This document shows positions 20,113 through 26,819 of a DNA stretch of 64,000 nucleotides, piece after piece. The notes under the pieces are model-generated. The model was not told where the DNA came from. It saw nothing but the letters and a program-made list of their open reading frames with translations, and did not search any database. The stretch comes from DAHUYF01 sp035509275 (GTDB taxonomy: Bacteria; Pseudomonadota; Alphaproteobacteria; ATCC43930; CGMCC-115725): contig DATJLU010000078.1 of assembly GCA_035509275.1 (NCBI GenBank), forward strand, positions 14,557 to 78,556, read 5' to 3'. A program made the position numbers and the translations under genes. The first letter of the stretch is position 1, and the number at the start of each line of letters is the position of its first letter.

Positions 20113-21279
20113 ATGCTCGAAGGCACGCATCGCTATTTCCTGCAGGAGCGGGTGATCTATGGCCGGCCCGCCGCCGAGGCGGTCGCCGCGGAAGTGGCGG
20201 CGCTGGGCGCCCGTCGCGTCTTTCTGACCACCACACGCTCGCTCGCCGGCGAGGACGGGCTTGCCGCCGCCATCGCCCGCGGCTTGGGCGAGCGCCATGC
20301 CGGCAGCTTCGCCGGCATCAGCGCGCATTCGCCGCGCGACGCCGTCATCGCCGGCGCCGGCCTTGCGCGTGAGGCCCGCGCCGATCTGCTCGTCGCCGTG
20401 GGCGGCGGCTCGGTCATCGACGCGACCAAAGTGATGCTGCTCTGCCTCTGGCACGGGCTGCAATCGGTCGACGCGCTCGATGACTATCGCGGCGCGCGCG
20501 GCATCGATCCGAGCCGGCGCCCTCCGGGCCTCGACGGCGCGATCCGCATGCTCGCCGTGCCGACGACCTATTCCGCCGCCGAATTCACCTATATGGCCGG
20601 CGTCAGCGATACCCGGCGGCGCGTCAAGGAGCTGTACGGGCATGCCCTGTTCACGCCGCAAGTCGTGGTGCTCGATCCGGCGGCGACGCTGAAAACGCCG
20701 TTGGAGCTGTTGCTGTCCACCGGCATGAAGGCGGTCGATCATGCCGTCGAGCGCCTCTCCATGCTCGCCACCAACCCCTATTCCGACGCAACCGCCGCCG
20801 AGGCGTTGAGCCTGCTGACCAAGGCGCTGCCGGCGATCCGGCGCTCACCGGACGCGCTCGAGCCGCGGCTCGAGGGACAGCTCGGCATGTGGCTCTCGAT
20901 CACCGGCGCCGCTTCGGGCGTCGGCACCGCGGCGAGCCATGCCATCGGCCACACGCTCGGCGGCTCCTATGGCGTGCCGCACGGCATTACCTCATGCCTC
21001 ACCTTGCCGTCGGTGCTGCGCTGGAACCGCCCCGTCAATGCCGAGCGGCAGCGCCGCGTGAGCGCCCTGATGGGGGCGCCCGACCGGCCGGCGGCCGATC
21101 TGGTCGCAGAGCTCGTCGCCAGCCTCGGCCTTCCCGCGCGGCTGCGCGATGTCGGCATCAAGCGCGAGGATCTCCGCGCCATCGCCGAGCACACCCTGCA
21201 CGACCCGCCGATCCGTGCCAATCCGCGGCCGATCAAGACGCCGGAGGACATTCTCGAGATTCTCGAACTGGCGTGGTAG
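20113..21279 (+). CDS. iron-containing alcohol dehydrogenase family, maleylacetate reductase-like
   Basis: A 388-residue Fe-ADH-fold enzyme. The NAD-binding AVGGGSVIDATK, the VPTTYSAAEFTYMAGVSD block and GHTLGGSYGVPHG match maleylacetate reductases. The metal-ligand Asp of true Fe-ADHs is replaced by Lys206 in GMKAVDHAVE. Maleylacetate reductases also lack this Asp, so a metal-free reductase is plausible. The start at 20113 follows GGGAGGAA. It is divergent from the araC gene and adjacent to hydroquinone dioxygenase. Maleylacetate to 3-oxoadipate is the expected last step of the hydroquinone pathway. The longer N-terminus (FLQERVIYGRPA) is odd for the classical enzymes, so another 4-hydroxy or keto substrate is possible. 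Confidence 0.82.
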   Translation: MLEGTHRYFLQERVIYGRPAAEAVAAEVAALGARRVFLTTTRSLAGEDGLAAAIARGLGERHAGSFAGISAHSPRDAVIAGAGLAREARADLLVAVGGGSVIDATKVMLLCLWHGLQSVDALDDYRGARGIDPSRRPPGLDGAIRMLAVPTTYSAAEFTYMAGVSDTRRRVKELYGHALFTPQVVVLDPAATLKTPLELLLSTGMKAVDHAVERLSMLATNPYSDATAAEALSLLTKALPAIRRSPDALEPRLEGQLGMWLSITGAASGVGTAASHAIGHTLGGSYGVPHGITSCLTLPSVLRWNRPVNAERQRRVSALMGAPDRPAADLVAELVASLGLPARLRDVGIKREDLRAIAEHTLHDPPIRANPRPIKTPEDILEILELAW

Positions 21280-21295
21280 CGGCGGCGCGGCGAGA

Positions 21296-21679
21296 TCAGC
21301 CGATGAGCGGACACTTGACCGCCACCTCGGCGAGCCCCTGCCGGCGATAGCCGAGCCGGGTGGCGGCGGCCTTCGACAGATCGATGATCCGGCCGCGGAT
21401 ATAAGGGCCGCGATCATTCACCCACACCCAGGCCGAGCGCCGGGTTGCGAGATCCGTCACCTTCGCCCAGTGATCGAGCGGTAAATGTCGCGACGCGGCG
21501 GTCATCGCATGCATGTCGAAGCGGGCGCCGCTGGCGGTGCGGCGTCCCTGGAATCCCGGCCCGTACCAGCTTGCCACGCCGACCTGGTGGATCGCCTGTG
21601 CGGCGAAAGCCGGCGGGGCGCCGAGGCCGGGCACGATCAAAGCCAGCACGGCACTCGCCCATAGGATCTCGCGACACAT
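21296..21679 (-). CDS. RlpA-like septal/rare lipoprotein A family protein
   Basis: A 127-residue secreted protein consisting of a signal peptide (MCREILWASAVLALIVPG to AFAAQ) and one double-psi beta-barrel domain. The domain has the RlpA signatures GVASWYGPGFQGRRTASGARFD, MTAASRHLPL, VWVNDRGPYIRGRIIDLS and AAATRLG. RlpA proteins are septal or peptidoglycan-associated, some acting as lytic transglycosylases on peptide-free glycan. No SPOR domain is attached, so this is the short form. It has the minus orientation, convergent with the reductase gene after only 16 bases. Confidence 0.9.
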   Translation of the reverse strand: MCREILWASAVLALIVPGLGAPPAFAAQAIHQVGVASWYGPGFQGRRTASGARFDMHAMTAASRHLPLDHWAKVTDLATRRSAWVWVNDRGPYIRGRIIDLSKAAATRLGYRRQGLAEVAVKCPLIG

Positions 21680-21762
21680 CTGCGCCTTCCCGAAGCATTG
21701 CCCTACTTGGGAAACGCACGACCGAGCGGCATTGTTTCGGCGGCGTCAGGCCGCGGGTTGCG

Positions 21763-21975
21763 CTACTCGCGCGGCACGTCCGGTGCGCGGTCCTCGATAT
21801 CGTCGACGGTTTGCTCGATGCCGGTCTCGCCGCTTTGCGGCATTGAAGCGGTAGACCCGTAGTCGTCCGCCACCGCGGGCGGCGCGGCATCGAGGTCGGG
21901 AGGCTCCTCGGCGAGGACAGGCGACGCAAAGCCGCCGAGCCACGCAATCGCCAGGATGCGCCAAAGGTTGGCCAC
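21763..21975 (-). CDS. small secreted acidic protein (hypothetical, GTG start)
   Basis: A 70-residue frame that begins with GTG at 21975, six bases after a strong GGAGG. It encodes a classic signal peptide (MANLWRILAIAWLGGF, cleavage after SPVLA) and a mature segment of about 48 residues rich in Asp, Glu and Pro. It has no cysteine and no recognised domain. The spacing to the Shine-Dalgarno site, the signal peptide and the position 83 bases upstream of the rlpA-like gene on the same strand argue for a real gene. Its function is unknown. A short transcript with rlpA is possible. Confidence 0.55.
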   Translation of the reverse strand: MANLWRILAIAWLGGFASPVLAEEPPDLDAAPPAVADDYGSTASMPQSGETGIEQTVDDIEDRAPDVPRE

Positions 21976-22070
21976 GAAGCCTCCGGAACAGAGCGACAGT
22001 ACCGTAGGTGCGTGACGTCGCCGCCTCAAATTAAATCGGCGCAATAACCACGACGCGCAAACGACGCGTT

Positions 22071-22925
22071 CTAGGCCACCGCAAGCCGATAGGCCGCGCC
22101 GTCGCGCTGTACGCGGCCCGCGGTCGCACCGGCGAAATGCGTGCCGATGACCAGGGTCGGGGTGCCGACGAGCCCGGCGAACACGTGGCGCCGCGTCGCG
22201 GCGGCGCGTACCGGGTCGTGATCCACCGCCGACGACCAGTCGAGCCGCGCCATCTGGCAGGGATGGTGGAGGAAATCGCCGGTGATGAGCGCCTCTTCGC
22301 CGCGCGAGCGGATGCGCAGGCTGACATGGCCCGGCGTGTGGCCGAGCGTCGGCACCAGGCTCAGCTCGTCGCCGATCCGATGATCGGTGTCGACGAGATC
22401 GACGAGCCCGGCATCGAAGACCGGCGCGACCGAATCGGCGAAGACGGCCGCCGCGACCGTCTCGCGCGCGGCACGCCAATGCTCGAACTCGATCCGCCCC
22501 ATGAGATAGCGCGCCCGGGGGAAAGTCGGGACCCACCGCCCGTCGACCAGCATCGTATTCCAGCCGACATGGTCGACATGAAGATGGGTGCAGAGAACGG
22601 TGTCGATCGACTCGCGTGGATAGCCGGCAGCGGCGAGGTCCTCGAGAAAGGCAGTGCGCAGTCCGTTCCAGCCGGGAATGGCGCGCTGCTGCTTGTCATT
22701 GCCGATGCAGGTATCGACGATGACGCGGCGGCTCGGCGTTTCAACGACGAGGGCGTGCACGCTCATCTTGAGCCGGCCCTCGGCATCGGCGAAATGCGGC
22801 CTCAGCCATGCGATCGGCAGCACCGCCTCGCGCGTCGCCTGGGGCAGGATGAAGCGGCTGCCGCCGACCGCTTCGAGCTCGACGATCTTGGTGACCGTGA
22901 CCTCGCCGATCCGCCATCGCATCAT
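22071..22925 (-). CDS. MBL-fold metallo-hydrolase
   Basis: A 284-residue metallo-beta-lactamase-fold enzyme. The zinc motif HLHVDHVGW, the later GHTPGHVS, the DFLHHP aspartate and GTHFAG near the C-terminus complete the dinuclear site. The arrangement fits the lactonase-like branch (AHL-lactonase/methyl parathion hydrolase group) and has no signal peptide, so it is cytoplasmic. The ATG at 22925 (next Met at 22922) is chosen because homology starts at MRWRIGEV. The open frame continues upstream into the padR gene. It is probably cotranscribed with padR (73-base gap). The substrate is not evident. Confidence 0.88.
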   Translation of the reverse strand: MMRWRIGEVTVTKIVELEAVGGSRFILPQATREAVLPIAWLRPHFADAEGRLKMSVHALVVETPSRRVIVDTCIGNDKQQRAIPGWNGLRTAFLEDLAAAGYPRESIDTVLCTHLHVDHVGWNTMLVDGRWVPTFPRARYLMGRIEFEHWRAARETVAAAVFADSVAPVFDAGLVDLVDTDHRIGDELSLVPTLGHTPGHVSLRIRSRGEEALITGDFLHHPCQMARLDWSSAVDHDPVRAAATRRHVFAGLVGTPTLVIGTHFAGATAGRVQRDGAAYRLAVA

Positions 22926-22998
22926 GGGCGCCTCCGGCAAAGAGCTTAGCAGCTTTGGCAGCGCGCCGCCGACGCCCACGAAGCGATGACGCTTGCCG

Positions 22999-23556
22999 TC
23001 AGCTGCGCTCGACCTCGCCCGCGGCGCGGTCGAGGATCTCGGTGACATGGCGGACCTCTTCGGCGGCAAGCGGGCCGCGGCCGAGCCGAATGCGCAGCGC
23101 CAGGCGGAGATTGTGCATGGCGCGCAAGATCTCCGGCGCCGGGCCGCCGCCGAAGGCTTGCGATGCCTCGGCAAGGCGCGCCAGCACCTGCTCAAGTTCG
23201 GCGCGATGCTCGGCCAGGAAGGCGGTGCCGGCTTCGGTGATGGCATAGGCCTTCTTGCTGCCATCGCCATCGGCGGCACGGATATAGCCGAGCTCCTCGA
23301 GCAAGGTCAGCGTCGGATAGATCACGCCGGGGCTCGGGCTGTACATGCCGCCGAGCTGCTCCTCGATCGCCTTGATCAGCTCATAGCCGTGGCGCGGCTT
23401 CTCGGCGATGAGATGCAGCAGGAGGTAGCGGAGATCGCCCTGGTCGAAGAAGCGGCGGCGCATGCCATGGCGCCCGTGCCGGCCAAAACCGCCGCCAAAG
23501 CCCCGGGCGAAGCGGCGCTCGCCCCAGCCGCCCATTTTGTCGTGTCGATGAAACAT
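22999..23556 (-). CDS. PadR-family transcriptional regulator
   Basis: A 185-residue PadR regulator. An unusual Arg/Gly/His-rich N-terminal tail of about 35 residues (ERRFARGFGGGFGRHGRHG) precedes the winged helix (LRYLLLHLIAEKPRHGYELIKAIEEQ, SPSPGVIYPTLTLLEELGYI). A C-terminal dimerisation helix pair follows. The Gly/His-rich tail resembles that of nickel- or iron-responsive YqjI-type PadR proteins, though the match is only in composition. A perfect 16-bp palindrome lies 17 bases upstream of the start and is a likely autoregulatory operator. Confidence 0.9.
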   Translation of the reverse strand: MFHRHDKMGGWGERRFARGFGGGFGRHGRHGMRRRFFDQGDLRYLLLHLIAEKPRHGYELIKAIEEQLGGMYSPSPGVIYPTLTLLEELGYIRAADGDGSKKAYAITEAGTAFLAEHRAELEQVLARLAEASQAFGGGPAPEILRAMHNLRLALRIRLGRGPLAAEEVRHVTEILDRAAGEVERS

Positions 23557-23572
23557 GAGAACCTCGATAGAG

Positions 23573-23588
23573 TTTCGATATATCGAAA
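23573..23588. promoter_or_regulatory. palindromic operator of padR
   Basis: The perfect 16-bp palindrome TTTCGATATATCGAAA ends 17 bases before the padR start. A further half-related motif GATATATCGAA follows at 23593-23603. AT-rich ATATCGATAT-like sites are typical for PadR/YqjI proteins, so autorepression by the adjacent gene is likely. The divergent SDR gene begins 100 bases away and may share control. Confidence 0.65.
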
Positions 23589-23687
23589 CTAAGATATATC
23601 GAACCTATATCGGGTTCAAGGGTCTTCGGGAAAAACATTGACGGAGCGGCCGGATACCCCCGCAATCAGCGCGCCAGGGAGGGAGCC

Positions 23688-24440
23688 ATGGAGCTGAAGC
23701 TGACGGGGAGAACGGCGCTGGTCACCGGCGCCAGCATGGGGATCGGCCGCGCCATCGCGCGCGGGCTGGCCGCGGAAGGCGCGCGGCTCGCGGTGGTGGC
23801 GCGGCGACGCGAGCTGCTCGAGACGCTGGCGACGGAGATCGAGACGGCGGACGGCACACGTCCGGCGATCATCGTTCAGGACTTCATGGCGCCAGACGCC
23901 GCCCCGCGCATCGCGGCCGCGGCGCTCGAGGCGCTGGGTCAGGTCGAAATCCTCGTCAACTGCGCCGGCGGCAGCCGGCCAATGCCGCTCGACGCGCCGG
24001 AAGAGCGCTGGGAAGAGGCGCTGACGCTCAACTTCACCCGCCAGCGCCAGCTCACCCACGCGCTGCTGCCGCAGATGATGGCGCGCCAATGGGGCCGCAT
24101 CATCAACATCACCGGCAAATCCGAGCCCGACAAGCTCAACGCCGCTTTCGCCGCCAAAGCGGCGATCCATTCCTGGGCGAAGGGGCTGTCGCGCGATGTC
24201 GGCCGGCATGGCATCACCGTCAACTCGATCGCGCCGGGGCGCATCATCAGCGAGCAGATCCTGCGCAACTATCCGCCCGAGGACCGCAAGCGCTTCTCCG
24301 AAACCGAGATCCCGGTTGGCGAATACGGCCAGCCCGAAGATCTCGCCGTGCTCGCCGTGTTCCTCGCCTCGCCGCTCGCGCGCTACATCACCGGCACGGT
24401 AATCCCGGTCGATGGCGGGTTAAGGCGGTACCAGTTCTAG
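23688..24440 (+). CDS. SDR-family oxidoreductase lacking the catalytic tyrosine
   Basis: A 250-residue short-chain dehydrogenase/reductase with an intact cofactor site (TGASMGIG, residues 13-20), NCAG at 91-94 and a C-terminal TGTVIPVDGG. At the active site the usual YxxxK reads F154-A-A-K157, and the usual NISS reads N140-I-T-G, so both the catalytic Tyr and the standard Ser are missing. The encoded Phe is TTC, not a reading ambiguity. I recall a subgroup of SDRs with NAAFAAKA here, so the change may be ancestral rather than a loss. The protein may bind without reducing or use another mechanism. It is divergent from padR. Confidence 0.88.
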   Translation: MELKLTGRTALVTGASMGIGRAIARGLAAEGARLAVVARRRELLETLATEIETADGTRPAIIVQDFMAPDAAPRIAAAALEALGQVEILVNCAGGSRPMPLDAPEERWEEALTLNFTRQRQLTHALLPQMMARQWGRIINITGKSEPDKLNAAFAAKAAIHSWAKGLSRDVGRHGITVNSIAPGRIISEQILRNYPPEDRKRFSETEIPVGEYGQPEDLAVLAVFLASPLARYITGTVIPVDGGLRRYQF

Positions 24441-24443
24441 CGG

Positions 24444-24498
24444 CGAAGGCGCAAAGCGCCTTCGTCCGCGGCGGCGACAGCGGTTGCACAGCAACCGC
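24444..24498. terminator. two hairpins between convergent genes
   Basis: A 9-bp perfect stem (CGAAGGCGC, AAA loop, GCGCCTTCG; 24444-24464) and an 8-bp perfect stem (GCGGTTGC, ACA loop, GCAACCGC; 24480-24498) lie between the rightward SDR gene and the leftward cupin gene. There is no long T-tract, so they may act as weak or factor-assisted terminators for both directions. Confidence 0.5.
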
Positions 24499-24530
24499 GA
24501 GAGCCGCACCGAGCAGAATGTGGTCTGGCC

Positions 24531-24851
24531 TCAGAGAAACACCGCGTGCTGCGGCAGCGAGACGAAGAGCATCGAATCCGCGTGCGCGTCGATGTCGTGC
24601 GACGCCCCGGGCGGCGTATAGAGATAGTCGCCGGCCGTGAGGCGCTGGCCGCCGCAGGTGACCTCGCCGGCAACGACATAGAGCTCCTCGCCGGCGGGAT
24701 GCCGGTGCATCGGGCCATGCGTGCCCTTGGCCATGCGCACGAAGATCGTGGCGCCGCCGTTTTCTTCGCGCAGCACGGCGTAGTCGATCCCTGCGATCCC
24801 GGTTGCGATCCAGCGGCTCCGCTCCAGCCCGCCGGTGACGACTTCACCCAT
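24531..24851 (-). CDS. single-domain cupin protein
   Basis: A 106-residue cupin with the two family motifs: GPMHRHPAGEELYVVAGEV (His, His, Glu) and GDYLYTPPGASHDIDAHAD (Gly, then His). It resembles ChrR-type anti-ECF cupins in its second half, but the zinc-binding N-terminal domain of ChrR is absent. The gene is divergent from a TetR gene, and the shared region carries two palindromic operators, so it is the probable target of that regulator. Whether it is an enzyme or a binder is unknown. Confidence 0.85.
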   Translation of the reverse strand: MGEVVTGGLERSRWIATGIAGIDYAVLREENGGATIFVRMAKGTHGPMHRHPAGEELYVVAGEVTCGGQRLTAGDYLYTPPGASHDIDAHADSMLFVSLPQHAVFL

Positions 24852-24869
24852 AGCGACCTCCTCATTTCG

Positions 24870-24907
24870 GTGATATCCATATCACTTCCAGGTGATATCA
24901 GTATCAC
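24870..24907. promoter_or_regulatory. tandem palindromic operators between cupin and tetR genes
   Basis: Two 16-bp palindromes are centred 22 bases apart, about two helical turns: GTGATATCCATATCAC (24870-24885) and GTGATATCAGTATCAC (24892-24907). They share GTGATA and TATCAC arms. TetR dimers commonly bind such sites cooperatively in divergent regions, so repression of the cupin gene, and possibly of tetR itself, is likely. Confidence 0.7.
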
Positions 24908-24984
24908 TTCTGGTCCGGATGTCAAGTACGATGCAGGCTCGCCCGCGAGTTGCCGCGCTTCTCCAGCGCGGCTATCACGGCGCC

Positions 24985-25557
24985 ATGGCAAAGCGCGCGA
25001 CACCGAAGCGGAAGGCGCCGGCGGCCGACACCGCGGCGCGGCTCGTCGCCGCGGCAGCGCGCGAGTTCAACCAGCACGGCTTCGACGGCACCGACAGCAA
25101 CAAGATCGCGCGCCGCGCCGGCTTTGCACCGCAGACCTTTTACCGCTGGTTCCGCGACAAGACTGCGATCTTCCTCGCCGTCTACCGCGCCTGGGAAGAC
25201 GAGGAGGAGCGCGTCATCGGCACGATGCTCGCCGAGCACGCGCCGATGCGCAAGCTGGTGGACGCCGTCCTCGCGCATCACCGCGCCCATCGCCTCTTCC
25301 GCCGCAGCTTGCGCGAGCTCGCGCTGGTGAACGACGCCGTGCGCAAGGCGCGGGCGGAGAGCCGGCTGCGCCAGATCGAGGCGACGCGGCGCTGGGCCGG
25401 GCCGGGCGCGCGACCGCCGGCGGAAATCGCCGCGCTGGTGCTGCAGATGGAGCGCCTCTGCGACGCGGTCGCCGAAGGCGAGCTCGCCGAGCTCGGCGCC
25501 GACGAAGCCGCGGCGCGCGACGCCATCATTTCCTTGTTGCGTCAGGTGCGCCGCTGA
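24985..25557 (+). CDS. TetR-family transcriptional regulator
   Basis: A regulator of 190 residues from the chosen start. The TetR N-terminal domain is plain: DTAARLVAAAAREFNQHGFDGTDSNKIARRAGFAPQTFYRWFRDKTAIF. The C-terminal ligand domain is helical and unlike any I can name. The frame is open from 24892, but that part overlaps the operators. The ATG at 24985 (MAKRATPKRK) is favoured because TetR proteins often open with such a basic arm. ATGs at 24919 and 24931 remain possible. It is divergent from the cupin gene. Confidence 0.85.
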   Translation: MAKRATPKRKAPAADTAARLVAAAAREFNQHGFDGTDSNKIARRAGFAPQTFYRWFRDKTAIFLAVYRAWEDEEERVIGTMLAEHAPMRKLVDAVLAHHRAHRLFRRSLRELALVNDAVRKARAESRLRQIEATRRWAGPGARPPAEIAALVLQMERLCDAVAEGELAELGADEAAARDAIISLLRQVRR

Positions 25558-25705
25558 GCGGCTGAACCGGAGCGCGCAGCGCGGCGGCTAAGCTACAACA
25601 TTGCGGCGAGACTGTGGCCGCAACCCACAATTCTTCCACCAAAATGCCCCGTGACTCCGGCGGCGCGCTGGTTTATCACGCAAGCGAACCTTTGGAACCT
25701 GAACG

Positions 25706-26692
25706 ATGCTCGCCGTCTCACGCCTCATCGCGTTCAGCCTGACGGCCGCGGCGCTTGCCGCCTGCGCGCCGGATTACTCGCCCAATACCTACTCCGCCGC
25801 GGCGCTGCAGCACGCGAACAAGGTGGACCGCGGCATCATCGTCGGTTTCCGCCAGGTGAAAATTTCGGCAGACGGCACGATCGGCGCCGTCACCGGCGGC
25901 GCCGCGGGCGGCATTCTCGGCGCAGAGGCCACTCCCGGGACCGGCATCTCGACCGCGCTGGGCGGCGTCGGCGGCACCCTCGTCGGCGGCATCATCGGCA
26001 CAACGATCGAGCATGCCACCGACGACACCACTGGTTGGGAGTACATCGTCCGCGAGAGCAAGGGCGACCTGGTATCGGTGACCCAGCGCCAGCCGAAGCC
26101 GCTCCCGCTCGGGCAGAAGGTGCTGGTGATCACCGGCAACCAGGCGCGCATCGTGCCGGATTATTCGGTGGATGTGCAGGACGACACGAAGGACAAGAAA
26201 GCGGAGGAGAAGAAGGACACGACCGCCGCGGACAAGGACAAGGATCAGAAGAACGCGACGACGAACGCCGCGTCGCCGGCGCCGCCCGCGGCAGCGGCAA
26301 GCGCGGCGAGCACACCGGCCGCCACGACCACACCGGCGAGCACGAGCGCTCCGAATGCCACCGCGGCATCGCCGAGCCCGGCAACGCCGGCCGCTGCGAC
26401 CGCTGCGCCCACCGCTTCTGCGCAGCCGACGCCGGCGAACGCTTCGCAACCGGCGCCCGCGAGCACGAGCGCTGCCGGCGCTCCCGCTTCGCCGCCGACG
26501 CCGGCAAGCGCCGCGGCGACGCCGGCACCGAATGCGCCGCCTGTCGCAACCGACCCGCCCGCGCAAGCACCGCCGACGCCGCTCACCGCAGCGCCGAGCG
26601 CCGGCGGCACCGACACCGCCACAGCGCCCGCTGCTCCCGCTTCCAGTTCTACGACTTCTTCTACCCCTGCCCCGGCCGCCTCGGCTCAGTGA
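25706..26692 (+). CDS. SlyB/Pcp-like outer-membrane lipoprotein with long disordered tail
   Basis: A 328-residue lipoprotein. The lipobox LAAC puts the lipidated Cys at residue 20. Residues 20-165 resemble SlyB/Pcp proteins: SPNTYSAAALQHANKVDRGIIVGFRQV, then a glycine-zipper segment (AVTGGAAGGILG, GGTLVGGIIGTTIEHA) and the C-terminal VLVITGNQARIVPDYS. Unlike SlyB (about 155 residues), it continues through a charged KDKKAEEKKDTT linker into about 150 residues made almost only of Ala, Pro, Thr and Ser. The tail looks disordered and may span the periplasm or contact the wall. The gene stands alone. Confidence 0.82.
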   Translation: MLAVSRLIAFSLTAAALAACAPDYSPNTYSAAALQHANKVDRGIIVGFRQVKISADGTIGAVTGGAAGGILGAEATPGTGISTALGGVGGTLVGGIIGTTIEHATDDTTGWEYIVRESKGDLVSVTQRQPKPLPLGQKVLVITGNQARIVPDYSVDVQDDTKDKKAEEKKDTTAADKDKDQKNATTNAASPAPPAAAASAASTPAATTTPASTSAPNATAASPSPATPAAATAAPTASAQPTPANASQPAPASTSAAGAPASPPTPASAAATPAPNAPPVATDPPAQAPPTPLTAAPSAGGTDTATAPAAPASSSTTSSTPAPAASAQ

Positions 26693-26819
26693 GCGGGAGG
26701 CAGGCGCGCGTCGCTTCGTCGATGATGCGCCGCCGAGTGTCCCTGTGAGAAATCCGGGCTAGGATGGCGCCAGCCGTGGCGCGGCCGACGGCGCGCCGAC
26801 ATGACCGAGGGAGCCGCTC

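Noticed and set aside
26172..26762. An Arg-rich plus-strand frame over the lipoprotein tail
   Set aside because: It is the +1 shadow of the Ala/Pro/Thr/Ser codons and has no independent start signal or homology.
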